NCBI GenBank assembly: GCA_020725115.1
Contig: DYFR01000007.1
Location: forward strand, 46,188 to 110,187
Length of the DNA stretch: 64,000 bases
Reading direction: 5' to 3'
Source: Thiohalomonas denitrificans
Lineage (GTDB): Bacteria; Pseudomonadota; Gammaproteobacteria; Thiohalomonadales; Thiohalomonadaceae
Within the stretch, counting starts at the first letter, position 1. Every line of letters begins with the position of its first letter. The position numbers were made by a program, and so were the translations under genes. This document shows positions 1 through 8,322 of the stretch, piece after piece. The notes under the pieces are model-generated. The model was not told where the DNA came from. It saw only the letters and a list, made by a program, of their open reading frames with translations, and did no database searches.

Positions 1-2
1 AC

Positions 3-464
3 AGCCTGTGCCATGTGCGCCCGCCGCTGCGCAGCCAGCGCGACCGCGACGGCCTGCGCGCCGCCCTGGCCGAAGGCGTGATCAGCGCCGTCTGCTCCGA
101 CCACCAGCCCCACGACGCCGACGCCAAGCTGGCGCCGTTCCCCGCCACCGAACCGGGCATCTCGGCACTGGAGACCCTGCTGCCGCTCACCCTGCGCCTG
201 GTGGACGAGGGCGTGCTGCCGCTGCACGAGGCCATCGGCCGTGTCACCTGGCAGCCGGCCAACATCCTCGGCCAGAGCGCCGGCACCCTCAGCCTGGGCG
301 CCCGCGCCGACATCTGCATCGTCGACCCGGAGCGCTACTGGACGGTGAGCGCGAAGAATCTGGTGAGCCGCGGCAAGAACACCCCATTCCTGGGCTGGGA
401 GCTGAAAGGCAAGGTGACCCATACCCTGCTCGACGGCAAGCTGGTATACGAAAACGCGCACTGA
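3..464 (+). CDS. pyrC: dihydroorotase or dihydroorotase-like protein, C-terminal part (5' end outside window)
   Basis: The reading frame is open from the window edge, so the start lies upstream. The visible 153 residues carry the class I dihydroorotase C-terminus: a SDHQPHDADAK segment (the position of the DHAPH metal and catalytic motif), an ATEPGIS segment, and the closing TLLDGKLVYE. The protein would form or cleave carbamoyl aspartate/dihydroorotate in pyrimidine synthesis, or act as the catalytically dead PyrX partner of aspartate transcarbamoylase found in pseudomonads. The Asp of SDH is retained here, whereas I recall SHH in Pseudomonas PyrX. The N-terminal HxH metal ligands that would decide the matter are outside the window. 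pyrK follows 92 bp downstream, which fits a pyrimidine cluster. Confidence 0.8.
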   Translation, partial: SLCHVRPPLRSQRDRDGLRAALAEGVISAVCSDHQPHDADAKLAPFPATEPGISALETLLPLTLRLVDEGVLPLHEAIGRVTWQPANILGQSAGTLSLGARADICIVDPERYWTVSAKNLVSRGKNTPFLGWELKGKVTHTLLDGKLVYENAH

Positions 465-474
465 CAAAACCTTG

Positions 475-536
475 GTCCGCAAATGAACGCGAATAAACGC
501 AAATGTTGTTCTGACCCAGTGTTTATTTGCGGATTC
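475..536. repeat. intergenic palindrome, family A (copy 1)
   Basis: The left arm (475-504) is three degenerate 10-nt units of the form CGC[A/G]AAT[G/A]AA after a leading gtc. A shorter inverted arm at 521-536 (gtttatttgcggattc) matches its outer part. It lies between the pyrC-like gene and pyrK. Related copies are at 36633-36772 and 45795-45926. Confidence 0.7.
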
Positions 537-556
537 CCTGATTCGAAATCTGGAAC

Positions 557-1438
557 ATGACCACTAAACCACACCGCGACACCGTCTACCTCGAAGACGC
601 CGAGATCCTCAGCCACCAGCACTGCGCCGGCGAGCAGCACATCCTGCGCGTGAAGGCACCGCAGATCGCCACGCACGCCCGCGCCGGCAGCTTCGCCCAC
701 ATCACCGTCGATCCGCAGCGGCCGCTGCGCCGGCCCATCTCCATCATGCGCGTCGATGTGCGCAGCGGCGAGGTGGAGTTTCTCTACAAGGTGTTCGGCG
801 AGGGCACCACGCTGCTGTCGAAGCGCCAGGTGGGCGAGAAACTGAGCATCCTCGGCCCCATCGGCACGCCGTTCACGCTGCACATGGAGCGGCCGCGCCC
901 GCTGCTCATCGGCGGCGGCGTCGGCATCCCGCCCATGGTGTTCGTCGCCGCGGAGACGCTGGCGGTGAAGGGGGCGTATCAGCCCTTCGTGATCATGGGC
1001 TCGGAGGTGCCGTTCCCGTTCCAGGCACAGCCGTCGAAGATCATGGTGCCGGGGATGAGCGCGGAGGTGATCGCCGCCATGCCGCTGCTGGAGGACTGGG
1101 GCATCCCGTCCCGTCTCGCCAGCCGCCAGGGCTATACCGGCTGCCACGACGGCTTCGTCACCGACGTGGCGCGCAACTATCTGGAGGCCCTGACGCCGGA
1201 GCAGCGCAAGGAGGTGGAGGTGTTCGCCTGCGGCCCGCACCCGATGCTGGAGGCGGTGGCCGCGCTGGCGCGGGAATACCATCTGCCCTGCCAGGTGTCG
1301 ATGGAGGAGTTCATGGCCTGCGGTATCGGCGGCTGCGCCGGCTGCACCATCGAGGTCCAGACCGACACCGGCCCGGCCATGAAGCGCGTCTGCGTCGACG
1401 GGCCGGTGTTCGACGCCCGCGCCGTCTTCCCCGCCTGA
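557..1438 (+). CDS. pyrK: dihydroorotate dehydrogenase electron-transfer subunit (PyrK type)
   Basis: A 293-residue protein of the ferredoxin-reductase fold. It has the FAD-binding RPLRRPISI segment near residue 55, the nucleotide-binding loop LLIGGGVGIPP near 115-125, the FACGP motif near 223-227, and a C-terminal [2Fe-2S] cluster with Cys255-x4-Cys260-x2-Cys263-x15-Cys279. PyrK passes electrons from the class 1B PyrD flavin to NAD+. The matching class 1B pyrD lies at 62218-63195 in this window. The ATG is the first in-frame start after the palindrome. A stand-alone oxidoreductase is the alternative, but spacing of the cysteines and the pyrimidine neighbours favour PyrK. Confidence 0.85.
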   Translation: MTTKPHRDTVYLEDAEILSHQHCAGEQHILRVKAPQIATHARAGSFAHITVDPQRPLRRPISIMRVDVRSGEVEFLYKVFGEGTTLLSKRQVGEKLSILGPIGTPFTLHMERPRPLLIGGGVGIPPMVFVAAETLAVKGAYQPFVIMGSEVPFPFQAQPSKIMVPGMSAEVIAAMPLLEDWGIPSRLASRQGYTGCHDGFVTDVARNYLEALTPEQRKEVEVFACGPHPMLEAVAALAREYHLPCQVSMEEFMACGIGGCAGCTIEVQTDTGPAMKRVCVDGPVFDARAVFPA

Positions 1439-1473
1439 CCCCGCCAAGGCATGCCCTGACCCGCAATGGCAGG

Positions 1474-1494
1474 ATACGGGACATATCCCGTATT
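1474..1494. terminator. small hairpin downstream of pyrK
   Basis: The arms atacggga and tcccgtat face each other around a short loop, followed by a weak T-containing stretch (ttcctgt). It could end the pyrC-pyrK transcript, but the U-tract is poor. Confidence 0.35.
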
Positions 1495-1628
1495 TCCTGT
1501 CGAAGAACCATCTGCACGACGCTCCAGCGGCCGTGCAGGTTCTTTCAGAGGCCGGGGCAAGACTGCTAGAATGTCGCGCTTCGCCGCCCACCCCGCCCCG
1601 CGGCTCACCCGGATTCAAGGCCTTTCCC

Positions 1629-3749
1629 ATGTTTGCCAATAAATTGCTGTTGCGGTTTTTCCCCTTTCTGGCCTGGTTTCCCATCAATTCGATCATCCTG
1701 CGCGGCGACCTGATCGCCGGCGTCACCGGCGCCCTGGTGCTGGTGCCCAAGGCCATGGCCTATGCGCAACTGGCGGGGCTGCCGGTTTATTTCGGTCTGT
1801 ACACCGCCTTCATCCCGGCCATCCTGGGCGCACTGTGGGGTTCATCGCGGCAGCTGGCCACCGGGCCGGTAGCCATCGTTTCCCTGATGACCGCCGCCGC
1901 CGTGGCGCCGCTGGCGGTGCCGATGACCGAAGATTTCATCGGCCTGGTACTGCTGCTCACCCTGATGGTGGGTTTGATCCAGTTCGGCCTGGGCGCACTG
2001 AAGCTGGGCACCATCGTCAATTTCGTCTCGCATCCGGTCATCCTCGGTTTCATGAATGCGGCGGCGATCATCATCGCCCTGTCCCAGCTCGACATGCTGC
2101 TCGGCATTCCCAAGGGACGCAGTGACTCCTTCCTGGTCGATATCTGGGAAATGTTCACCTACCTGCCGCTGACCCACCTGCCTACCCTGGCGATGTCGGT
2201 GTTCGCCCTGGCACTGATGCTGGTGCTGAAAAAATACGCCCCCAAACCCAGCGTGCTGATCGCCGTGGTGATCACCATCGTCGTCAGCGTAGTCATCGGC
2301 TATGAGCACAAATCCAGCGTCACCCCGGCGCATATCGCCGATCCCGCCGCCCGTGAGCTGGTCGTGGGCTATGCCGAAACCAGCGTGCGCATCAACGAGC
2401 TGATGACCGGCATCACCGCCAACTCGGCGCAGCTGCGCAACCTGGAAAAGGAGGGTGACCTGCGCACTGCGGTCAACGTGCGCCACCAGATCGATCACGA
2501 CAAGCTGGACATGGCCAGCCTGGAGGCGGCCAACAAGACGCGCCTGCACCAAATCCGCATGCTGCAGTTCGAACGCGCCCAGGCACCGGAAGACCAGGCG
2601 GCGGCACTGTATGTGCAAGGCACGGTTCCCGTCGGCGTGGAAACCGATGGCCGTCTGTGGCACATCAAGAAGGTCGAGGGCGACAGCGTGCGTCTGGTGG
2701 GCGGCGGCGACGTGGTCGGCAACATCCCGGCCGGCCTGCCCTCCTTCCGCCTGCCCACGCTGACCTGGGATGCGATGATGTCGCTGTTCTCCGCCGCGCT
2801 GATCATCGCCCTGGTGGCCTTCATGGAATCCATCTCCATGGCCAAGGCGATGGCCACCAAGTCCAAGCAGAAGATCGACCCCAACCAGGAGCTGGTTGGC
2901 CAGGGCATGTCCAATATCGGCGGTGCCTTCTTCCAGGCCTATCCGGCCTGCGGCTCCTTCACCGGCTCGGCCATCAACCTGCAGGCCGGCGCCAAGACCG
3001 GCTTCGCCATGGTGTTCAACGGCCTGTTCGTCGCCGTCACCCTGCTGTTGCTGACCCCCTATCTCTACCACCTGCCCAAGGCCGTGCTGGCGGTAATCAT
3101 CCTGCTCGCCGTCACCGGCCTGATCACGCCCAAGGCACTCAAGCACACCTGGCAGGCCAGCCGTGCCGACGGCATCGTGGCGCTGACCACCTTTGTGGTC
3201 ACGCTGCTGGCAGCGCCGCATCTGGACAAGGGCATCATGGTGGGCGCCGTGCTGGCCATCGTGCTGTACCTGTATCGCACCATGAAGCCGCGCGTGGCCC
3301 AGCTCGGCCGCTACAAGGACGGCACCCTGCGCGACATCAAGGTCAACCCGGATCTGCCCACCAGCCCGCACATCATCGCCATGCGCTTCGACGGCTCGCT
3401 CTACTTCGCCAACGTGGCGTACTTCGAGGACACCGTGCTGGAGGCGGTGGCGGACAAGCCCAGGGCCAAATACCTGCTGGTGGTGGGCGATGCCATCAAC
3501 CAGATGGATGCCTCGGGCGAGGAAATGCTGCACAGTCTGGTGGAGCGGCTGCACAGCTCCGGCATGCAGCTCGTCTTCTCCGGCCTGAAGAAACAGGTGC
3601 TGGATGTAATGCGCGCCACCGGCCTGCATGAACTGGTTGGCCAGGAAAATATCTTCGCCACCGAGGATCAGGCCATTACCGCCATCTATGAACGCCTGGG
3701 TGATGAAGCGGCCGATGATCTGTTCTGCCCGCTGACGGCCCGTCACTGA
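1629..3749 (+). CDS. SulP-family inorganic anion transporter with STAS domain
   Basis: A 706-residue inner-membrane transporter. The SulP core begins with WFPINSIILRGDLIAG and contains the conserved PKAMAYAQLAGLP and GPVAIVS segments. Further membrane helices continue through ACGSFTGSAIN, and the protein ends in a cytoplasmic STAS domain (from about residue 575, MRFDGSLYFANV). Substrates of the family are sulfate, bicarbonate or other anions; which one applies is not visible. Between helices, residues about 226-360 form an unusual hydrophilic, helix-rich insertion just before the conserved VVGNIPAGLPSF. I chose ATG 1629 (MFANKLLL) over an upstream in-frame ATG at 1533 because family homology starts there. 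Confidence 0.88.
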   Translation: MFANKLLLRFFPFLAWFPINSIILRGDLIAGVTGALVLVPKAMAYAQLAGLPVYFGLYTAFIPAILGALWGSSRQLATGPVAIVSLMTAAAVAPLAVPMTEDFIGLVLLLTLMVGLIQFGLGALKLGTIVNFVSHPVILGFMNAAAIIIALSQLDMLLGIPKGRSDSFLVDIWEMFTYLPLTHLPTLAMSVFALALMLVLKKYAPKPSVLIAVVITIVVSVVIGYEHKSSVTPAHIADPAARELVVGYAETSVRINELMTGITANSAQLRNLEKEGDLRTAVNVRHQIDHDKLDMASLEAANKTRLHQIRMLQFERAQAPEDQAAALYVQGTVPVGVETDGRLWHIKKVEGDSVRLVGGGDVVGNIPAGLPSFRLPTLTWDAMMSLFSAALIIALVAFMESISMAKAMATKSKQKIDPNQELVGQGMSNIGGAFFQAYPACGSFTGSAINLQAGAKTGFAMVFNGLFVAVTLLLLTPYLYHLPKAVLAVIILLAVTGLITPKALKHTWQASRADGIVALTTFVVTLLAAPHLDKGIMVGAVLAIVLYLYRTMKPRVAQLGRYKDGTLRDIKVNPDLPTSPHIIAMRFDGSLYFANVAYFEDTVLEAVADKPRAKYLLVVGDAINQMDASGEEMLHSLVERLHSSGMQLVFSGLKKQVLDVMRATGLHELVGQENIFATEDQAITAIYERLGDEAADDLFCPLTARH

Positions 3750-3772
3750 CCCGCAGACGGCTGGCGTCCGGC

Positions 3773-3808
3773 AAGTGCAGAGGCATGCCTGAACAGGCAT
3801 CCTCTGCA
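3773..3808. terminator. hairpin downstream of the SulP gene
   Basis: The arms gtgcagaggcatgcctg and caggcatcctctgcac pair with one bulged base. No strong U-tract follows. It lies 24 bp after the SulP stop codon and probably is a transcript end or mRNA 3' structure. Confidence 0.4.
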
Positions 3809-3912
3809 CCCGCAGCGCTTGTCATGCCATGCGCTGCAGCGGATAGTGTGCGCAGGAGGCGCCCATGGTTCGACATCCGGCACCATTACCTGACATGGGT
3901 TTGCACTGACTC

Positions 3913-5388
3913 ATGTTGCTGCTGCTCCCCTTCGATCGCCGCGTGGACTGGAAGCGTCCGCCGCTCGTTACCCTCGCATTCATTCTGCTCAACTGCGCCG
4001 TCTTCTTCCTGTTGCAGGGCGACGATGAAGACCGGCTGGAAACGGCCTACACGTACTATCAGGACAGCACGCTGCCCGACATCGAGTTCCCGCTTTATGC
4101 TGCCTACCTGCGCCAGCAGGGCCGCTACAACGAGGTAAAGGCCTTCGAATCCGCCTACCGGACAGAGGATGGTCACATCAGGGATCCGGCACCCGGACTG
4201 TCGCAGTACCTGGACTTCGATTACGGCTTCATCAGCGCACTGAAAGGCGGCCAGCTGCTCCCGGCCGATGATCCGCGCCAGCCCCAGTGGCACGAACAGC
4301 GCACCCGGTATGAACAGCACCTTGATGCCGCCTTCATCCATCGCTACGCCTTGCGCCCGGCGCTGGTGACGCCCATCACTGCCGTCAGCCACATGTTCCT
4401 GCACGGCGACCTGTGGCATCTGCTCGGCAACATGGTGTTCCTGTTCATCGTCGGCTTCGTGGTGGAGACCATCCTCGGCCGGCGCTGGTACCTGGGGTTG
4501 TACCTGTTCGCCGGCCTGTGCGCCGCCGCTCTCGACATCGCCCTGCGGCCCGACGATCTCAACTACCACATCGGCGCCTCCGGCGCCGTGTCCGGCATCA
4601 TGGGCGCCTATGCCGTGCTGTTCGGCCTGCGCCGCATCGCCTTCTTCTACAACGTGCTGTTCTGGTTCGATCGCATCACCGCGCCGGCCATCATCATGCT
4701 GCCGCTGTGGCTGGCCAACGAACTGCTGCAACAACTGCTCAACAGCCACAGCAACGTCAACTACCTGGCCCACATCGGCGGCCTCATCGGCGGCGCCCTG
4801 TTCACCTGGGCGGCAAAGCACTATGACCGTCAAATCGACATCGCCTACATCGACGCCCCGCAAAAAGAGGCCGCGCGCCGCGATCTGCTGGCGCAGGCAC
4901 AGCGCCTGCTGGCCGAACTCAAGCCGCAACAGGCCAAGCCGATCCTGGCCAAGCTGCTGCGCGAGACGCCGGACGACATCGAACTGCTGACCCACCTCTA
5001 CCACGCCAGCCGCTTCCAGCCCGACGGCGACGACTACCACCGCTACGCGCGCCAGCTGCTGGCGCTGCCCGCAACGCCGATGAGCGAGCGGCTGCGCCTG
5101 TTCGACGAATACAGCCGCCTGGCGCAACCGGGGCCGCGTTTCGAAACCGGCGAGGCCCTGGGGCTGGCGCGCCGCTTCCTCGCCGGCGACCGCATCAAGC
5201 CGGCGGAACAGCTGGTGCTCGGCGTGCTGCGCCGCGAACGGCAGCACGCGGAACTGCCCGCTTTGCTGTTGTTGCTGGCACGGCAGGGAGAGAAGGAACG
5301 CGCCACCGCCTATCTGCGCACCCTCGTCACCCACTTCCCGACGGCCAACGAAGCCCGCATTGCCCGCGCAATGCTGGAGTCGGCTTGA
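3913..5388 (+). CDS. rhomboid-family intramembrane serine protease with C-terminal helical repeat region
   Basis: A 491-residue membrane protein. The rhomboid core shows HMFLHGDLWHLLGNM (about 159-173), the nucleophile motif GASG (221-224, Ser223), and the catalytic His in AHIGG (His287), so the Ser-His dyad is intact. A long insertion (about 35-150) separates the first helix from the core. The C-terminal 190 residues are hydrophilic and helical with TPR-like spacing. Rhomboids cleave transmembrane substrates; the target here is unknown. The gene stands alone between SulP and the accessory island. Confidence 0.8.
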   Translation: MLLLLPFDRRVDWKRPPLVTLAFILLNCAVFFLLQGDDEDRLETAYTYYQDSTLPDIEFPLYAAYLRQQGRYNEVKAFESAYRTEDGHIRDPAPGLSQYLDFDYGFISALKGGQLLPADDPRQPQWHEQRTRYEQHLDAAFIHRYALRPALVTPITAVSHMFLHGDLWHLLGNMVFLFIVGFVVETILGRRWYLGLYLFAGLCAAALDIALRPDDLNYHIGASGAVSGIMGAYAVLFGLRRIAFFYNVLFWFDRITAPAIIMLPLWLANELLQQLLNSHSNVNYLAHIGGLIGGALFTWAAKHYDRQIDIAYIDAPQKEAARRDLLAQAQRLLAELKPQQAKPILAKLLRETPDDIELLTHLYHASRFQPDGDDYHRYARQLLALPATPMSERLRLFDEYSRLAQPGPRFETGEALGLARRFLAGDRIKPAEQLVLGVLRRERQHAELPALLLLLARQGEKERATAYLRTLVTHFPTANEARIARAMLESA

Positions 5389-5482
5389 GGCAAGGTAAGT
5401 CAATGCATAGTGGATCGCTATTCTATGAGGCCGGAACACCGCTGCCCAGCAAACATGAATTCGTATATAAGGATGGCAGCAT

Positions 5483-6034
5483 TCACAATATTTGAACGAC
5501 AAACTCATTGAACAGCTTGTTATTCCATCTCACGATATATTGAATGAATTCCTTTCCACCCGTTGTCACAATTACTGCGTGGCAGGCCCTAACTTCTTCG
5601 CTTTCGTTATAGGCGCGCTCTGAGGGTTGTTCTAGCGATAGGAGTCTTGCTCCACCGAGTTCTGAGCTGACGATTTCAGCGATCACGCGTTTTGTTTCAT
5701 CACTGTCGCAACCAGGTAATTCAGTTGTGGCTAGTTCCGCGAGGCCTGATGCCACCCACAGTGCGCCAGCGAACGCGAGCACTGCCGTCTTGCCAACTCG
5801 GCCTGATATTTCTACGGGGGTCTGTTTGGCTCGTTCGATAAGTGCGCGCCTTTTCATGAGGTATGCAGGGAAGCCAACAATCCAAAACAGCAGTGTCAAT
5901 GTCGCCCATGCACCGGCCGAGATGTTGAACAAACTTTTGGCGCCAGGCACCTTACCGATTCCCGTACTGGTGGCATCCAGATACACCCATACCGCCGAAA
6001 GTGCGATTAAGCTCACCAATATCACATTCCACAT
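5483..6034 (-). CDS. small membrane protein of unknown function
   Basis: A 183-residue protein with two clear hydrophobic helices near the N-terminus (MWNVILVSLIALSAVWVYL and WATLTLLFWIVGFPAYL) and a third around 85-100, then a soluble C-terminal domain ending FNEFVVQIL. The start at 6034 is chosen because GGAGGG lies 6-7 bases upstream; an in-frame ATG 18 bases earlier would overlap that site. I do not recognise a family. It lies at the left edge of the accessory island and points opposite to the rhomboid gene. Confidence 0.6.
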   Translation of the reverse strand: MWNVILVSLIALSAVWVYLDATSTGIGKVPGAKSLFNISAGAWATLTLLFWIVGFPAYLMKRRALIERAKQTPVEISGRVGKTAVLAFAGALWVASGLAELATTELPGCDSDETKRVIAEIVSSELGGARLLSLEQPSERAYNESEEVRACHAVIVTTGGKEFIQYIVRWNNKLFNEFVVQIL

Positions 6035-6326
6035 ACCTATCCCTCCAGACATTCAATAACTCCGAGTTTGACGCGAGTGATGGTCACGGACCACGATGCA
6101 CCAGACTGGCTTTCCGCATTGTTGCGGCAGGTGCATAGATAACATCAGTACACGTCAGAATATGTCGCGGTGGATGTGGATCACGCCCTCGGACAAAGGA
6201 AGGCTCTGGTTCAGGTTGACTTCTAATAGCTGGTGCGGGATTCTTCTGAGCGGGGCGCGTCGGTGTCATTTAAGGGATATTGAATTGACTGCACGTGACA
6301 CTGGCTCATGCGGAAAGGAGGATGTG

Positions 6327-6647
6327 ATGGCCAATAAAATCGATTTACCCAGCAATTGGGTGTGTAACGGTTCCGAACTGAAGCCCAAGACCAACGCTTC
6401 GTCATCGAATACATGGATTCTTAGTGGCAAGGAGATCAAGCCAAAGATAGGGGCCACTTCATCGAATACCTGGCTGTGGGATGGGAGGGAATTGAAACCG
6501 AAGATTTCCGCAAATTCGTCCAATATATGGGTGGTGGATGGGGGTAAAGTAAAGCCCAAAGTGGGTGCCAATTCATCCAATACCTTTGATATTGGCAGGG
6601 AGCCGATTCTTGTAATCGCCGGAAAGATCGCTTTGCGTCTTTGGTAG
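6327..6647 (+). CDS. short protein of tandem 19-residue Trp/Lys-Pro-Lys repeats
   Basis: A 106-residue protein preceded by an excellent ribosome binding site (GGAAAGGAGG at 6312-6321), which decides the start. After a short leader it consists of four consecutive repeats of about 19 residues, consensus SNTWxxxGxE[LI]KPKxxAxS, closed by a degenerate fifth unit and a hydrophobic tail (LVIAGKIALRLW). There is no signal peptide and no catalytic motif. Regular Trp-x4-Gly-x3-Lys-Pro-Lys spacing suggests a beta-rich solenoid or binding surface. The function is unknown. It sits in an AT-richer patch left of the IS element. Confidence 0.7.
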   Translation: MANKIDLPSNWVCNGSELKPKTNASSSNTWILSGKEIKPKIGATSSNTWLWDGRELKPKISANSSNIWVVDGGKVKPKVGANSSNTFDIGREPILVIAGKIALRLW

Positions 6648-6765
6648 GTTAGGCAAGCCAGACGCTATGGATTTCGTCATGCATATTCGTGAAATGTCCG
6701 CGGTGCCAATAGGGGATCAACTGGCAATTGTATTTTGTTAATAATTGTAAACGAGATGGGGTTGG

Positions 6766-7086
6766 GTGGTTATGAAGGTGGATACTGAGGCGCAGCGTGT
6801 TGTCATCGATCTTGTCAGTGGCTGCATAAGAGAAGTAATTGTCGAACTATTTGATAAGAAAAGCGAATTGGATAATTCGGGTGATAAGCATGACGATGTT
6901 ATGAGGCAGATAGTCATGGCAAGGATTGATGTGTTAGGAAAAGTAGATGAGTATCTGCTTAAGCCCCTCAATGAGCACTACCTGTTTATTGAAAATGGTT
7001 CTGATGTTATTGAGCCGGGGATGCTTTTTTCAGCTCATGAGGAAATGATGGCAAAATTTAAGCGAAAAATTCTGCAAGGGTTGTGA
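6766..7086 (+). CDS. hypothetical protein, AT-rich orphan
   Basis: A 106-residue, largely helical and acidic protein with no membrane segment and no motif I recognise. The first codons are GTG GTT ATG, so translation starts at GTG 6766 or ATG 6772; a G-rich stretch upstream fits either. Base composition is visibly more AT-rich than neighbouring chromosomal genes, which suggests acquisition by transfer. It ends 31 bp before the left inverted repeat of the IS3-family element. Confidence 0.5.
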   Translation: MVMKVDTEAQRVVIDLVSGCIREVIVELFDKKSELDNSGDKHDDVMRQIVMARIDVLGKVDEYLLKPLNEHYLFIENGSDVIEPGMLFSAHEEMMAKFKRKILQGL

Positions 7087-7147
7087 CAGGGATTGTTGGG
7101 CGGTGAAAATGGCGTAGTGATCCTGCCCCGGTTTCTCGGACACTCAG

Positions 7148-8008
7148 TTAAGCCACATGCCGCAGTTCAAATGCCTCGGGCGAGAGATAGCCCAGGCGCG
7201 AGTGCAGGCGTTTCCGATTGTAATAGACTTCGACGTATTCAAACACATGGTCTTTGGCGACTTGCCGGGTGATAAAGCGTTCGCCGTGAATAGCCTCGAC
7301 CTTGAGGCTGTGGTTCCAGCTCTCCATGGCGGCATTGTCGTAGCAGTCGCCCTTCTTGCTCATGCTGCACACCAGGCCGTTTTCCAGCAGTAGACGCTGA
7401 TAGTCGCCTGAGCAGTATTGGCTGCCGCGGTCGGAGTGGACGATGACGCCACGGGGCCGCTTGCGGCGCCACAGCGCCATCTGCAAGGCATCACAGACCA
7501 GCCTGGCCGTCATGCGCTCCGACATGGCCCATCCGACTACTAAACGTGAGTACAGGTCGAGCACCACTGCCAGGTAGAGCCAGCCCTCGTCGGTGGCGAT
7601 GTAGGTAATGTCACTCACCCACTTCTGGTTCGGCGCCGTGGCGCTGAAGTCCTGCTCCAGCAGGTTGGGCGCTACCGGCAGGGAGTGGTTGGAGTGGGTC
7701 GTCGCCTTGTACTTGCGCGCCGCCTTGGCGCGCAGGCTGTTGGAGCTCATCAGATGTGCGACCCGGTTCTTCCCCACGCGCTGCCCTTCCTCCCGCAGAT
7801 GCCGGGTGACACGCGGCGCGCCGACACGGCCCTTGTGCTCTTCGTGTATCCGCCGGATATCGTCCGTCAGGCGCTGATTGGCCTGCGCCCGCGCTGACGG
7901 CGGCCGGTTGCGCCAGTCGTAGTAGCCACTGCGCGACACATCCAGCACCCGGCACATCAGTGCAACCGCATGATTCTCCTCGTGGCGGCGAATCATGGCG
8001 TACCTCAC
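7148..8008 (-). CDS. IS3-family transposase OrfB (DDE integrase domain)
   Basis: A 286-residue rve-type integrase. The catalytic triad is in SDITYI (first Asp), HSDRGSQY (second Asp) and NAAMESW (Glu). The N-terminus has the HTH_21-type segment (SRSGYYDWRNRPPS). It is read mainly as an OrfAB fusion after a -1 frameshift in orfA: the -1 frame is open from the slippery site to the conserved SRSGYYDW region. The GTG at 8008 overlaps the orfA stop codon (GTGA) and could also permit separate expression. Confidence 0.92.
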   Translation of the reverse strand: MRYAMIRRHEENHAVALMCRVLDVSRSGYYDWRNRPPSARAQANQRLTDDIRRIHEEHKGRVGAPRVTRHLREEGQRVGKNRVAHLMSSNSLRAKAARKYKATTHSNHSLPVAPNLLEQDFSATAPNQKWVSDITYIATDEGWLYLAVVLDLYSRLVVGWAMSERMTARLVCDALQMALWRRKRPRGVIVHSDRGSQYCSGDYQRLLLENGLVCSMSKKGDCYDNAAMESWNHSLKVEAIHGERFITRQVAKDHVFEYVEVYYNRKRLHSRLGYLSPEAFELRHVA

Positions 8009-8322
8009 TTCGACTGCTTGGCGAAGTACGCCGTCGCTTTTTTTAGGAAGGCGTTTTCCTCTTCCACCCGGGCCAGCTCCCGCTTCAGCCGGGCCAACTC
8101 GGCGTGCTGGAGCTTCTGCTCCTCGGTGGTCAGCCCCTCCAGCCGGCGCCGCTGCCGCCAGCTGTAGATCTGACTTTCCGCCAACCCCAAATCCCGCGCG
8201 GCTGCCGCTACACCATCCTTCTCGGCACGCTTGAGTGCCTGCTCTTTGAACTCGGCGCTGTACTGCTTGCGGGCCTTTTTCTCGTCTTGCTGCTTTGCTT
8301 TCATTTGTTCACCTCGGGTCAA
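8005..8322 (-). CDS. IS3-family transposase OrfA (helix-turn-helix/leucine zipper)
   Basis: A 105-residue protein with the typical OrfA layout: basic start, HTH (RKQYSAEFKEQALKRAE, then DLGLAESQIYSWRQ), and a C-terminal leucine-zipper coiled coil (LARLKRELARVEEENAFLKK). It binds the IS ends and regulates transposition. The start may be ATG 8322 or ATG 8304. The C-terminal LKK codons form the frameshift site that joins it to OrfB. Confidence 0.9.
   Translation of the reverse strand: MTRGEQMKAKQQDEKKARKQYSAEFKEQALKRAEKDGVAAAARDLGLAESQIYSWRQRRRLEGLTTEEQKLQHAELARLKRELARVEEENAFLKKATAYFAKQSK
8038..8044 (-). promoter_or_regulatory. programmed -1 frameshift slippery site (A AAA AAA)
   Basis: On the minus strand the orfA codons CTA AAA AAA give a perfect A_AAA_AAA heptamer. 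A -1 slip enters the orfB frame, which has no stop before its conserved domain. This is the standard way IS3 elements make the OrfAB transposase. Confidence 0.8.

Noticed and set aside
5403..5495. 30-codon open frame (MHSGSLFYEAGTPLPSK...) after the rhomboid gene
   Set aside because: It has no clear ribosome site, overlaps the 3' end of the minus-strand membrane protein gene, and is too short to assign. It could be a gene remnant but I cannot support that.
3886..5508. Long minus-strand open frame opposite the rhomboid gene
   Set aside because: Low-complexity His/Gln-rich translation; the plus strand has an intact Ser-His rhomboid core.
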